Assembly: GCA_013146195.2 (NCBI GenBank)
Contig: CM028379.1
Location: 110,788,168-110,852,167 of the forward strand
From: Codonopsis lanceolata
Lineage: Eukaryota > Streptophyta > Magnoliopsida > Asterales > Campanulaceae
Direction of reading: 5' to 3'
Length of the DNA stretch: 64,000 nucleotides
Shown here: positions 1 through 9,750 of the stretch, piece by piece
Layout of the letters: the number at the start of each line of letters is the position of its first letter
How positions within the stretch are numbered: the stretch's first letter is position 1
Program-made: the position numbers and the translations under genes
The notes under the pieces: generated by a model
Told to the model about the DNA's origin: nothing
Seen by the model: only the letters and a program-made list of their open reading frames with translations
Databases searched by the model: none

Positions 1-54
1 GATCTTATCACCTTGAATCTTGTTTATGATTAGATTACGAAAATCACGGATGGC

Positions 55-640
55 TTGTGTCATGCCGTCTTTGCAACATCGGGAGCAACATTGGGAGATA
101 CATTGGCGAGAAGCGAGAACGATTTCTTCGTTTTAATTCCACATTGCGAAGATGATGGAGACCGAGTGGACCTCTTTGGAAGGGTACAAGGAGTTGTCAA
201 GGATTGGGAGAAGAGAGCTCACCAAGTTACACTACTTGGGAAAGCAAATGAGCTGTTAAAAAGGCAAATGAGGATCAAAAAAGAATGCATTGTAAAGGCT
301 GGAGAGTGTGCTAAGCAAAAAGGATGTGGAGATTGAGCAGGTTGAAGGAGACTTTTCAAGCAAAAGACCATGACCAAGTGGAATTCTAGCAAACAAAAGG
401 TTGATGATCTTGAATTCAGTAATACATCGAGTCGGGTATTGGTTTTGTCCCTAAGGTATTTGTGAAAGAGGGAGAAGGAACATACGGAACCAAGCAGAGA
501 CAAATGAAATTTTCTGGCTTGTTTTACGTGAAAAACCGAGAGTAAGAAGGAAAAATTATGTGTGTCACTGCCATAAGCACGGTCACATACAACCCTTTTG
601 TTTTTCGAAAAAGGCCATGTATGAGAATGAAATGAGGCAA
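55..640 (+). pseudogene. gag remnant with degenerate zinc knuckle
   Basis: The block encodes coiled-coil-like, Lys/Glu-rich peptide and then, near 570-608 and in another frame, a degenerate CCHC knuckle read as CHCHKHGHIQPFC. The family pattern is CX2CX4HX4C; here one residue between the first two cysteines is missing. The start of gag is beyond the window edge. Frameshifts separate the coiled-coil segment from the knuckle. The knuckle followed directly by a protease fits the copia order. Confidence 0.6.
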
Positions 641-899
641 GATTTCTTTGGAAAAGCTCATTGGCGAACCGTGGAAGCATGATCGGCCAATGCGGCAACA
701 TTGGGAGACACATTGGAAGCCTCATTCAAAAACAAATCGAAAATCTTTTCAAAACCACCAACCCAAAGCATTAAACAAATGTGGGTTCCCAAAACTTGTG
801 ATGAAAAGTGTAGAGCCAAATATTGTGAGCCTTTTGACATATGCCACTGCTACTAATGTCACATGATGAAGTGTGTAATGTTACTTTCACTTCATTAAA

Positions 900-1130
900 A
901 TCTCATATTCTTTGGATCTTGGTATTTTGGATGGTTGTTCTAGACATATGAGCGAGGTTCAGTGAGAATTTGAAAGAATATGTGAGTATTAATGGTGGAT
1001 CGGTGACATATGGTGGTGGTGCCAAAGGAAAAATTGTTGGGAAAGGAACATTGAATGTTGAAGGCCTTCCAAATCTCACAAATGTTTACCATGTGGAAGG
1101 ACTTAAGACAAACGATCGGTATAAGTCGGT
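900..1130 (+). pseudogene. Copia aspartic protease remnant
   Basis: At 924-950 the reading is ILDGCSRHM. The copia protease active site is normally D-S-G-C-S-x-H-M, so the catalytic Asp remains but the Ser codon after it is gone. A downstream glycine-rich stretch (about 1000-1090, read as GGGAKGKIVGKGTL and on to NVYHVEG) matches the usual strand region of these proteases. Stops lie between the two, so the domain is inactive. Confidence 0.62.
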
Positions 1131-1269
1131 TGTGTGATGATGATCTTGGGTAAGGTTTGACAAAAATTCTTGTGAAGTTCTTGATCATAATAACAAATGT
1201 CTTCGACGGGTATAAGATCGTCGATAAGCGTTACTTGTTCAACAATACCCATTCTTGTCAAAAAGCAAG

Positions 1270-2270
1270 TCTTGATGTAACAGATCTTTGGCACGAAAAC
1301 TTGGTCACATGAGTTTTAAAGCTCGATGAGCTTGTGAGACATGATCTTTGTTAAAGGATTACCAAATTTGGAAAGGAATTATTCAAAGGTATGTGGATCG
1401 TGTCAAAAGGTAAACAAACCAAGGCTTCACATCTTCCCTAACACATGCTCCACCTCTAGATGCCTAGAGATGATTCACCCGACCTTATGGGTCCCATTGA
1501 GGTAGAAAGCCTAGGTAAGAAAAAATATACCTTTGTTTGTGTGGATGACTTCTCTAGATATACTTGGGTGATATTTTTAAGAGAGAAGTCGAAACTTTTG
1601 AGGCTTTCAAAATTTGGTACAGTGTAATGAACTTGTATGATCTAAAACTCATTAGGATTAGATCGGATCATGGCACGGAATATGAAAACACATCCTTTTC
1701 TAATTATTGTGCCTCGATGGTATTTCACATGAATTCTACGCTCCCAAAACTCCACAACAAAATGGAGTGGCGGAGAGAAAAAACGAGGACATTACAAGAA
1801 ATGGCTAGGGTGATGTTACATTCAAAAATTTGGCTAAAAGATTTTGGGGTGAAGCATTAAATCTTGCTTGTCACATTGGAAATAGGGTCTTCTTGAGACC
1901 GGGTAGCACAATGACACCTTACGAAATTTTTCTTGGAAAGAAACCTACCTTGAAATACTTTCATGTGTTTGAGTGCGTGTGTTATCTTCTCAATGATAGA
2001 GACCAACTTTCCAAGTTTGACTCTAAGAGTGATAAGTGTGTGTTCATGGGATATTCCACAAATAGTCGAGCATATAGAGTTTTTAATCTGCGAACTAAGA
2101 CTATTATGGAATCCATGAACATTGTTTTTGATGATCTAGCGATCTTGGTCACAAAACTTCGAAGAGATGTTTCGGGGATTTTAGATTTTGGAGATTTTGA
2201 TCGGAAAGCAGTGAATCCAATAGTTCGGCGGCGGCGGAGCAGTGATGGATTACGGTGGTTCGGGTGAAAA
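1270..2270 (+). pseudogene. Copia integrase remnant (GAG-pre-integrase plus rve core)
   Basis: The catalytic core is recognisable in pieces: the first Asp in VCVDDFSRYTWV (about 1540-1575), the second in a SDHGTEYEN block (about 1665-1690) and the Glu in APKTPQQNGVAERKN (about 1740-1790). Downstream, 1830-2267 is an open stretch with the typical WGEALN, TPYEIFLGKKP and CVFMGYS motifs of the integrase C-terminal part. At least two frameshifts split the domain. The enzyme would insert element cDNA into the host genome; this copy cannot. Confidence 0.85.
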
Positions 2271-2544
2271 ATTCGAGGATGTTTCACCCAATGTGCTTCA
2301 GAATCTTTGCAACATCGGAAGACACAATGAACAAGAAGCTGGCGAGAAGAAAAGTTCTTTGGGCCGATTCAAATCGGGAAAATGGTCGGTCAGATTGGTG
2401 AGCAGGGAAATTGACATTCCAAGCAAGATCGAGGAAAAACCATCCTCTCACTCAAATTATAGGTAATGTCGAGGATGGTGTGTCAACAAGGAAAGGTAAA
2501 GTGGACTACAAGAAACTTGCATGCATGTCCACACTTGAATTTGA

Positions 2545-3330
2545 TGATATACATGCTTCATGTTTTGTTTCCCTTTATTGAACCTAAAAATGTGCGAGGC
2601 TCTCCAGGATGAAGAATGGATAAATGCCATGCAAGAGGAACTAGATCAATTCACAAAAAATGATGTTTGGTATCTAGTTCCTAGACCCACTTCAATAAAT
2701 GTTATTGGAACTAAATGGATTTTCAAAAACAAAACAAATGAAGTGGGAGAAATAATAAGAAACAAGGCTAGACTTGTAGCTCGAGGGGTATCACAAAGTT
2801 GAGGGTGGATTTGATGAAACCTTTGCTGTAGCAGAGTGCAGCGCATTGAGTCTATTCGTGCGCTTCTTGCAATTGCTTGTTTTCTTGACATAACTCTTCA
2901 ACAAATGGATGTGAAGAGTGCATTCTTAAATGGAATTCTTGAAGAAGAAGTTTTGTTGAACAACCAAAGGGTTTGAGGACCCCCATAAACCCAATCATGT
3001 GTTTAAATTGAAAAAGGCTTTGTATGGCCTCAAACAAGCTCCTAGAGCTTGGTATGGTAGGCTTCGAGATCATCTTTTACAAAGTGGGTTTAGAAGGGAG
3101 AGGTGGATAAAACACTTTGTTTATTCAAAAACAAGATAAACATATTTTGATTGCTCAAATTTATGTTGATGACATTGTGTTTGGATCCACCTCCAAATCC
3201 TTGGAAAAGAGTTTGTAAATTGCATGACTTCCACTTTTGAAATGAGCATGGTAGGGGAGTTGACCTATTTTTTAGAATTCGAGATCAAACAATCACATGA
3301 AGGGATGTTCATATCTCAAGCCAAGTATTC
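2545..3330 (+). pseudogene. Copia reverse transcriptase remnant
   Basis: The N-terminal motif (EEWINAMQEELDQF, NDVWYLVPRP, GTKWIFKNK, ARLVARG) is open from 2560 to 2802. A frameshifted middle keeps KKALYGLKQAPRAWY (about 3010-3055). The catalytic YVDD is intact at 3162-3173, but the frame around it breaks on both sides. These are the standard landmarks of Ty1/copia RT, which copies element RNA to DNA. Several stops and single-base indels make it a pseudogene. Confidence 0.9.
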
Positions 3331-3389
3331 TCGAACTTGGTGAAGAAATTGATCTTGAGAATGGGAAACATAAGAAAACTCCTATGAGT

Positions 3390-4110
3390 ACATCCAATAA
3401 ACTTAATAGAGATGAAAAATCTGAAAGTGTTGACCCTACCTTATATAGAAGTATGATTGGAAGTTTGCTGTACCTAACTGCCACCCGCCCAGATATCATG
3501 TACATTGTGTGTTTGTGTGCTAGGTATCAAGCAAACCCCAAAGTTTCTCACATGATAGCTGTAAAAAGAATAATTCGATATGTTGGTGAGACCTTTGGCA
3601 TGGGTTTGTGGTATACTAAACACACAAACACCAATCTTGTTGGCTTTAGTGATCTTGCCGATCGGGCCGGGCAGTGTTGATGACATGAGAAGGCGCTGGA
3701 GGATGTTTTTATCTAGGAAACAATCGATTTCATGGTTTAGCAAGAAACAAAATTGTGTAGCCCTATCAGCAGTGAATCACGAGTATATAGGCTGCGGTAG
3801 TGGATGTACACAACTTTTGTGGATGAAACAAATGATCAATGATTATGGTTTGCACAGTGATATCTTAACCATGTATTGTGACAACACAAGTGCAATAAGC
3901 ATAACTAAAAATCATGTTCAACACTCAAGAACAAAACATATAGATATAAGACACCATTTTATTAGAGACTTAGTTGAACAAGGCATTATGCGCATTGAAC
4001 ATGTTGTCTGAGAAAACCAATTGGCGATATCTTTACTAAAGAGTCTAGATTTTGAGAGATTCATAAATCTTAGGAAATCTCTCGGTATGTGTGCCATGTA
4101 ATCCCTCATT
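3390..4110 (+). pseudogene. Copia RNase H remnant, end of pol
   Basis: Typical copia RT/RNase H linker motifs are visible: YRSMIGSLLYLTATRPDI (about 3445-3498), then in another frame SRKQSISWFSKKQNCVALS, the CDNTSAISITKN motif (about 3879-3912) and HIDIRHHFIRDLVEQG (about 3937-3984). The chain continues in broken frame to RFINLRKSLGMC near 4100, the usual end of Sirevirus pol. Stops near 3680 and 4010 inactivate it. Confidence 0.87.
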
Positions 4111-5240
4111 TTAAAAAAAATAGGCATATTGCATTGTTGTTTAAGGGGCACACTAGTATCACTCTGTATGTTTTAGTACCTCTTTGATTGTTTTGGTGAT
4201 TCATTCAAAATTATTGTGATCTTATTGTACAGATTCTTTTCACCATCTCCCATAAAGTTGTAAGTGAATTGAAAAAAAAATTTCTGTTAAACCACAAAGG
4301 AAAGAGCTACCTTTCGAAATTTTTAAGATGCTGCAATTTGTCAATGTACTATGAAGTTTAGACTTGCATGGGTTGATCTTGACTAAATTGACTCTTTTTA
4401 ATTGACAAAGTGTGAAAGCTACCTAACGGAAAAGAGCTACCTATGAACAAGGTTGTGGCATCTCTCTTTTGGGACTATGAATTTTCGAATTTCATGGGTT
4501 GATCAATAAGTAAAGTTGCTACCCTTGGTAAATAGTGTGAAAGGTTCCTAGTGGTGTTTGTCAAATTAGCTTGAAATAAAGTAAAGCTATTTTCATAGGG
4601 AAATAAAGTACCTATGATGTTTATGGGAGTAGTTGTGTTTATTTGGTGAAAGAAAGATGAGGATTTGGACATAAAATCACAGTTTTTGGTGAATGTGTTT
4701 TCCATTGCTGCAACATTGGGAACTGCAATCAGATGATCTAGACATATCACTTGTGTGTGTGTCTGCATTCTTTCCTTTGTTTTTTCTCTTTTGCATATTT
4801 TAGACATGCTTTCTAGGTCATATAGTTGTAGGATATCAGCCTCCTTAGTTTATGTCCTTCAAACTGATGCCTGTTTTTGCTTCTAGTTCACAAAGTCAAT
4901 ATTTTATGTGGATGTCTAAACTGTTGTGCTCTTCTTGAGAATCAGAACTGGATTCATTGTCTGTGCTTGAAAATCTTGTGTGGTTTCAATCCTGTTTAAG
5001 TATGATTTGTGCATTCTTAAAATACTTGATGAATTCAAATTTTTAAGAAATCAGATTGTGATTAATTCCTTCCACATATCTCTCATGTTCATAACAGCAG
5101 ATGTCTATCTTAATTCTATCAGGCTGTTAGCATTTGATTTTTCATCCACAGTTTGAAATTTAAATTTCTGTTTTTGGGACTGCTCACCTTCTCTCATTTA
5201 ATAAATCATCGACTAATTTGTAATTAGTAGAAAGATTAGA
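4111..5240 (+). other. Spacer between pol and the extra ORF
   Basis: AT-rich spacer with no credible ORF. It includes one copy of the dispersed GCAACATT motif at 4710-4717. I see no other structure. Confidence 0.5.
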
Positions 5241-5380
5241 GTTTGTTCTTGCAGAAACTCAGGACTCCTCTCAAAGGCTTTCTCTCTCAATCATCCGGAA
5301 AATCTTCTCAGTCCTCCATCTTCCCCCATAATTCGATCTCATCTTGCTCTCTTCATCTATACTTCTTCTCCCAAACTCAA

Positions 5381-6220
5381 ATGGCTTCCTCTTCTACAAG
5401 CCCCAAATCGTCAAGATCTGATGCAGCAACATTCAAAGAGACATTGAACCCCAATCCCTCTTCTGAAAATCCCTCAACAGCTATGGTCGTGTTTCAATCG
5501 TTCCCTGAACCCATCACAGTTATACTTCCGGGAGAAAAAGGAAACGAGATTGACATTGACAATCCAGGAGATTTGTGCTTACCAAAATGGTAACCCTAGC
5601 TCGCGCGTTCGAAGAGACAACGGGGTATTCCCAAATTATACGAGGACCCATCTCTGCCGATGTTCAAGCGGCAAAGAAAAGAACAAAGTCGGACCGGGAT
5701 TCTTTAAAGAATCGAAATTCGAAAAAGCGACTCGGATGATCAGGATTTTGTTCCTCCAGCCGGCTCTATCTCCCCAGTTCGAGAGCCATCTCCGTCACCA
5801 GCATCTCCTACCTCTCCTCATGACCAGCACGAGGTCCAAGACGATGATTACCCTATTCCCTCTCCTAGGGTTGTGTTCCCATCCGTCTCATCATCTCCAC
5901 CCGGACAGACACCGTCCGTAGCAGAGAGTTCTCCCTCTAACTCAATCAACGACATACCTGCTTCTGATGAAGAAGTTATCAAGAACTTGGTCAAGTTGAG
6001 GAAGGCACGTTCCTCTACCTCTGGTCCTTCTACCAATCCTCAACCTCAGACCATGTCAAGTCAGCCTAGCTCCTCAGAATTCGACGATAGTTCGGATAAG
6101 GACTATGAAGAAAAGAAGGGGTCCCCTGAAGAAAGTGAAGAATCTGAAGATGTTCCTGTGCGGTTCACCAGAAGCCGTCTTGCTAGCTCCAATGTTGCTC
6201 CCATTCTTGCAACATTCTAA
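5381..6220 (+). pseudogene. Extra 3' ORF of the copia element, N-terminal part
   Basis: A Ser/Pro-rich reading frame starts with MASSSTSPKSSRSD at 5381 and is lost by frameshift near 5590. The frame is recovered at about 5873-6220 as an acidic Ser/Glu-rich stretch ending FTRSRLASS. Low-complexity, charged N-terminal halves are common in the extra ORFs of Sirevirus-type elements. No enzymatic motif is visible. The downstream conserved part (6232-7413) lies in another frame. Confidence 0.55.
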
Positions 6221-6231
6221 GGTCAAAACCA

Positions 6232-7413
6232 GTGGGTACTCCCTTCTCCTCAAAATTCATCTCTAAGGTTGCATCTCTTAGATATAATATTTCTAGGAAT
6301 ATTATTGATGAACGAAATGTTGTGCCCTCTCTATTGCAATCTTACAATCTTACAACCTATTTTTCTGATAGAGGCCTTATGGACACAATTTCTTTGGCTG
6401 CCCCATACTTTAGAGAGTTGGTTCATGAATTTTATGCAAACATTGAGAAGCGAATTAGTAATCCTTCTGATTCTAGCTTTGAAAAAGTTTTTGTAAGAGG
6501 CAAATGGTATACTTTTTCTCCCTCCATTATTAATTCTGTTCTTCATACTCCTGCATCTGGCAGCTTTGATTTTGTCCTAGATCTAGATTCTTGTGTTGTT
6601 GAGTTGTCTGGTGGAAAACTCTCTAAGTGGCCTATTAAAGGCACTCCTCTTAGCACCTCCCAACTCTCTTCCCTTTATGCATTCCTCCACAAAATTTGCT
6701 GTGCAAATTGGTCTCCCTCCACAAATTCAAATGTCATAATAGAAGAGCATGCAAAAGTCCTTTATCTCATTGGGACTAAGGGTTCTTTTGATTTTGGGTA
6801 CTATGTGTTTAGGAAGGTTTCATCCATGGCAGAAACAGGTGGAGACAAAAGGTCTCTCATCTTTCCTTCACTCATCTATAAAATTCTTGTGTCTCAGGGT
6901 TACAAACCTTCCCCCTCCATTCGTTTATCTCCTCTTCTTGAACCTCTTCAGTTTTCTGCCAAACTGTTAAGAGGTGATAGGGTTATAAATTTGCCTCTTT
7001 CTTCTGCATCTGATCCTGCCTCAGCTTGTCCTAGCACCTCTCATCCTCCTGCCTCTCCTTCAGTTCCAGTTCCTCCTGTTGTTACTCCCATTGCACCTTC
7101 CATTGATGCAACATCTGTTGCTACATCCTCCATGTTTGATCTCCCAACTGCTCTTATTTCTGTGGGCTTCGTCAAAGAACAGTTAAAGATGGTACAGACT
7201 CAGATTGCTCTACTCACCTCTTTGGCTGCCCAATATTCTGCTTGGCTAGATAGTCATTCTGGTCAAATAGGGGGTGAAGGTGTAGCTGATGCAAGAGTAG
7301 GTGGTGAAGCTGTTAGTGAAGCTGATGCAAGAGTTAGTGAAGCTGATGCAAGAGTTTCTGAAGCTGAAGCTGCAACTATTCCTCCTCATGATGTTGGTTC
7401 TGATCCTATGTAA
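6232..7413 (+). pseudogene. Extra 3' ORF, plant-transposon-protein-like domain
   Basis: An open stretch of 393 codons encodes a globular region with motifs such as APYFRELVHEFYANI, VFVRGKWYTFSPSIINSVL and IFPSLIYKILVSQGY. This is the style of the 'putative plant transposon protein' domain found after pol in Sirevirus-type copia elements and in some gypsy elements. The C-terminus is Ser/Pro-rich and then carries short Ala/Asp/Glu repeats of the SEADARV type (about 7310-7375). Function in the family is unknown; older literature calls it env-like. It is uninterrupted here, but its N-terminal half is in another frame. Confidence 0.65.
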
Positions 7414-7629
7414 TTTTGGTGATTGGTAGTTGGCTGTTTTCATGAACACTTGTTTCATTTGCTTCTGTCTTTATAGTCCTGTGATGATTGGATAAACTGG
7501 AACTCTTGTAATAAGTAGTTGTAGCTTTAATCATGTTTCCCTATGGTGTATTGTTCAGGGGGTGTTTGTCATTAATAACTTCTTGCAGGTCATCTTTGGA
7601 TATTCAGGATTTCACCAAGAATGCTCAAC

Positions 7630-7641
7630 AAAGGGGGTGAT
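7630..7641 (+). other. Polypurine tract of the copia element
   Basis: The purine run AAGGGGG lies directly before the LTR start TGTAAGGG at 7642. This is the usual position of the plus-strand primer in copia elements. Confidence 0.7.
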
Positions 7642-8490
7642 TGTAAGGGTAAAATAGGCGAAGCCTATTTTATCTTGTTTTCACATTTCTTGGTCAAAGA
7701 AGGATATTATTTTAGTCAATGGTTATTTAGGTATTAGTTTTTGATTAAGACTCTTTTTGGTAGATTGATTTGAAAATCTTCCAAAAGATTTAGGCAATTC
7801 ATTTTTGGTAACTAAATCCTTGCAAAATAATTTAGTTATTCAAAGTATCATGTTAGGAAAGGTAATCTCTTATTTTTGATATCTAATCTCTTTCCTAGTA
7901 GGTGTGTTTTTCTTTTGCCGTGGCCTTGCAGGACTGTATATATATTGGAGGCTGGTCATGAAGCAACTGTGTAGATCTGTGAGAGAAGATTAAGAGAGCT
8001 ATACGCTGTTTGCAATCTGGTGAAGGTGCTGTAGCAGTTCTTCCATATGAACTGAAGCTGTTTGATGTTTCTGAAGAAGCAACACCAACAGCTTCTTTGA
8101 GCCATTGAAGAACTGTTCTTTTGCTGCTTCCTTTTTCTGTTATTAGGAAGTTGATTTTCGTTCTTTCTTCCCACGTTTGGTTTAGTGTTTTATGTGGGAT
8201 TTTTGGTTCTCCAAGATACTATATCTTATGAGAATCTTTGTGAGTTTTTAAATACAAAACAGTGTTGATTTTAATAGAATTTTGTGTGGCCTTGAGGCTT
8301 GATCTACAAGTATCAAACTTGTAGATTGTTTTGATTAATACGTGTCTCTAAGTTCTGTTTGAAACTGAGTTTGTCTACAATTTTCCGCTGCCACTGTTGT
8401 TGATATTATTCTCAGTTTTCATTGTATTTGCCATTGTTGCAACAATCACTGCAACATTGTCAATCACATTGACACATATCGAGAATCCGT
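7642..8490 (+). repeat. 3' LTR of the copia element
   Basis: The LTR begins TGTAAGGG after the purine tract and runs about 850 bp with no ORF. It has a TATA-like site near 7937. The 3' edge is uncertain: the dispersed motif cluster at 8440-8480 and the sequence near 8490 are the last bases I can assign, and a tandem repeat starts at 8507. There is no 5' LTR in the window for comparison. Confidence 0.6.
7937..7946 (+). promoter_or_regulatory. TATA-like box in the copia LTR
   Basis: TATATATATT in the first half of the LTR, where the U3 promoter is expected. It is the only good TATA candidate in this LTR. Confidence 0.4.
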
Positions 8491-8506
8491 GGTATCACGT
8501 TCTTTC

Positions 8507-8885
8507 ACTTTAACTCTTGATATTTTATTAATCAAAAACTCAATTTGGACAAATAAATATATCATTTCGATGCTCTCACCGAGTAGAACGCATTTGCACA
8601 ATTACCTTCCCCAACAAACAAATGACACGCAAAGAAATTCGTTCCTTAAGTTGCACAATTTCTCTCACTAAAAACACTAATTGTTTTAATAGGTATTATA
8701 CTTTAAGTCTTGATATCTTATTATCCAAAACTCGATTTGAACAAATAAATATATCATTTTGATGTTCTCACCGTGTAGAACACATTTGCGCAATTACCTT
8801 CGTCAACAAATAAATGACACATAAAGAAATTTGTGCCTCAAGTTGCACATTTTCTTTCACTAAAAACACAAATTTTTCAACAATA
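8507..8885 (+). repeat. Two-copy tandem repeat, 193-bp period
   Basis: A unit starting ACTTTAACTCTTGATAT at 8507 recurs at 8700 as ACTTTAAGTCTTGATAT. Both units carry ATAAATATATCATTT, then TGCACAATTACCTTC-like and CACTAAAAACAC-like blocks in the same order. The copies have diverged by roughly a tenth. It is non-coding and probably lies inside the Helitron that ends at 9749. Confidence 0.75.
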
Positions 8886-9103
8886 GAAGAGATGTATCCC
8901 ACATTGGTTAGAAATTGATGTTGGTTTTAAAAATTCTATTATTAAGTACTAATAGAAGAAATGCATCATACATTGGTTGGAAAGTGATGTTGATTTTCAA
9001 AGTCACTTGAAAACCAAAAGTTTTTAAAGCTTCCACATGAATGCTTTAGAATGAAGATTTATCCAAAGGTGGTGAGGTGACACAACCATAATGTTCCTCA
9101 CCA

Positions 9104-9157
<54 letters not shown>

Positions 9158-9600
9158 AAAAGATTTTTACCATTATTATCAATAGAAGATGTATATCTCA
9201 CATTAGCTAGAAAATGATGTTGAGTTTAAATTATTTTATTTTATTACCAATAAAATATATAGATGTATAACACATTGTTTAAAAAGAAAATGTTAGATTT
9301 TAAAGTCTTTAGACTAAAGACTTTCACTTTTACAAGAGATGTATCTCACATGGTTACAAAATATTCTACTATTATTACCAATAGAATATATGTGTCACAC
9401 ATTGGTTAGAAATTGATGTTTGTATTAAAAATACTATTATTAATTACTTATTGAAAATACATATTATACATTTGCTATAAAGTGATGTTAGTTTTCAAAA
9501 TTTTTTGATAAAAAAAACTTCTACCATTATTACCAATAGAAGATGTATATCTCACGTTAGCTAGAAACTTATATTAATTTTAATAGTATTTAGGTAAAAA
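8884..9600 (+). repeat. Degenerate repeat array, unit about 50-70 bp
   Basis: At least eight diverged copies of a unit read roughly as AATAGAAGATGTAT, CTCACATTGGTTAGAAA, then TGATGTTGRTTTT. They occur near 8884, 8950, 9180, 9250, 9335, 9378, 9450 and 9527, separated by A/T-rich spacers and one (TA)n block. It is non-coding. Confidence 0.6.
9108..9154. repeat. (TA)n microsatellite
   Basis: Uninterrupted TA dinucleotide run of about 47 bp. Confidence 0.95.
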
Positions 9601-9720
9601 AAATCATTTAATATTAGTAACAATATATAAAAAATTATAACCATGGAAGAGATTAACAATCTAATTATAATGTCTAAAAGTTATATTATTATTATAAAAA
9701 AATATATATCTTATATTGTA

Positions 9721-9749
9721 CCCGTGCATCGCACGGGCTAAATAACTAG
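9721..9749 (+). mobile_element. Helitron 3' terminus
   Basis: A perfect hairpin CCCGTGCATCGCACGGG (7-bp arms, 3-nt loop) at 9721-9737 is followed 8 nt later by CTAG at 9746-9749 and then T at 9750. A GC-rich hairpin just before a terminal CTRR, with insertion before T, is the diagnostic 3' end of plant Helitrons. The 5' end (expected to start TC after an A) was not located; the repeats from 8507 onward are the likely body. No Rep/helicase coding is present, so the element is non-autonomous. Confidence 0.8.
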
Positions 9750-9750
9750 T

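Larger units (their letters stand above)
1..8490 (+). mobile_element. Degenerate Ty1/copia retrotransposon, Sirevirus-like
   Basis: The domains run gag, protease, integrase, reverse transcriptase, RNase H, which is the Ty1/copia order. After pol come about 1.1 kb of spacer, an extra ORF, a purine tract and an LTR. An extra ORF between pol and the 3' LTR is a known trait of the Sirevirus (Maximus) lineage. The 5' LTR and the start of gag lie outside the window. Every coding block is broken by frameshifts and stops, so the copy is dead. The 3' limit is approximate because no 5' LTR or target duplication is available to fix it. Confidence 0.88.

Noticed and set aside
8485..8498. TGGTATCA after the copia LTR, which could be a PBS and thus a tandem element
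   Set aside because: Only eight bases match and no gag-like sequence follows; the next sequence is the 193-bp tandem repeat.
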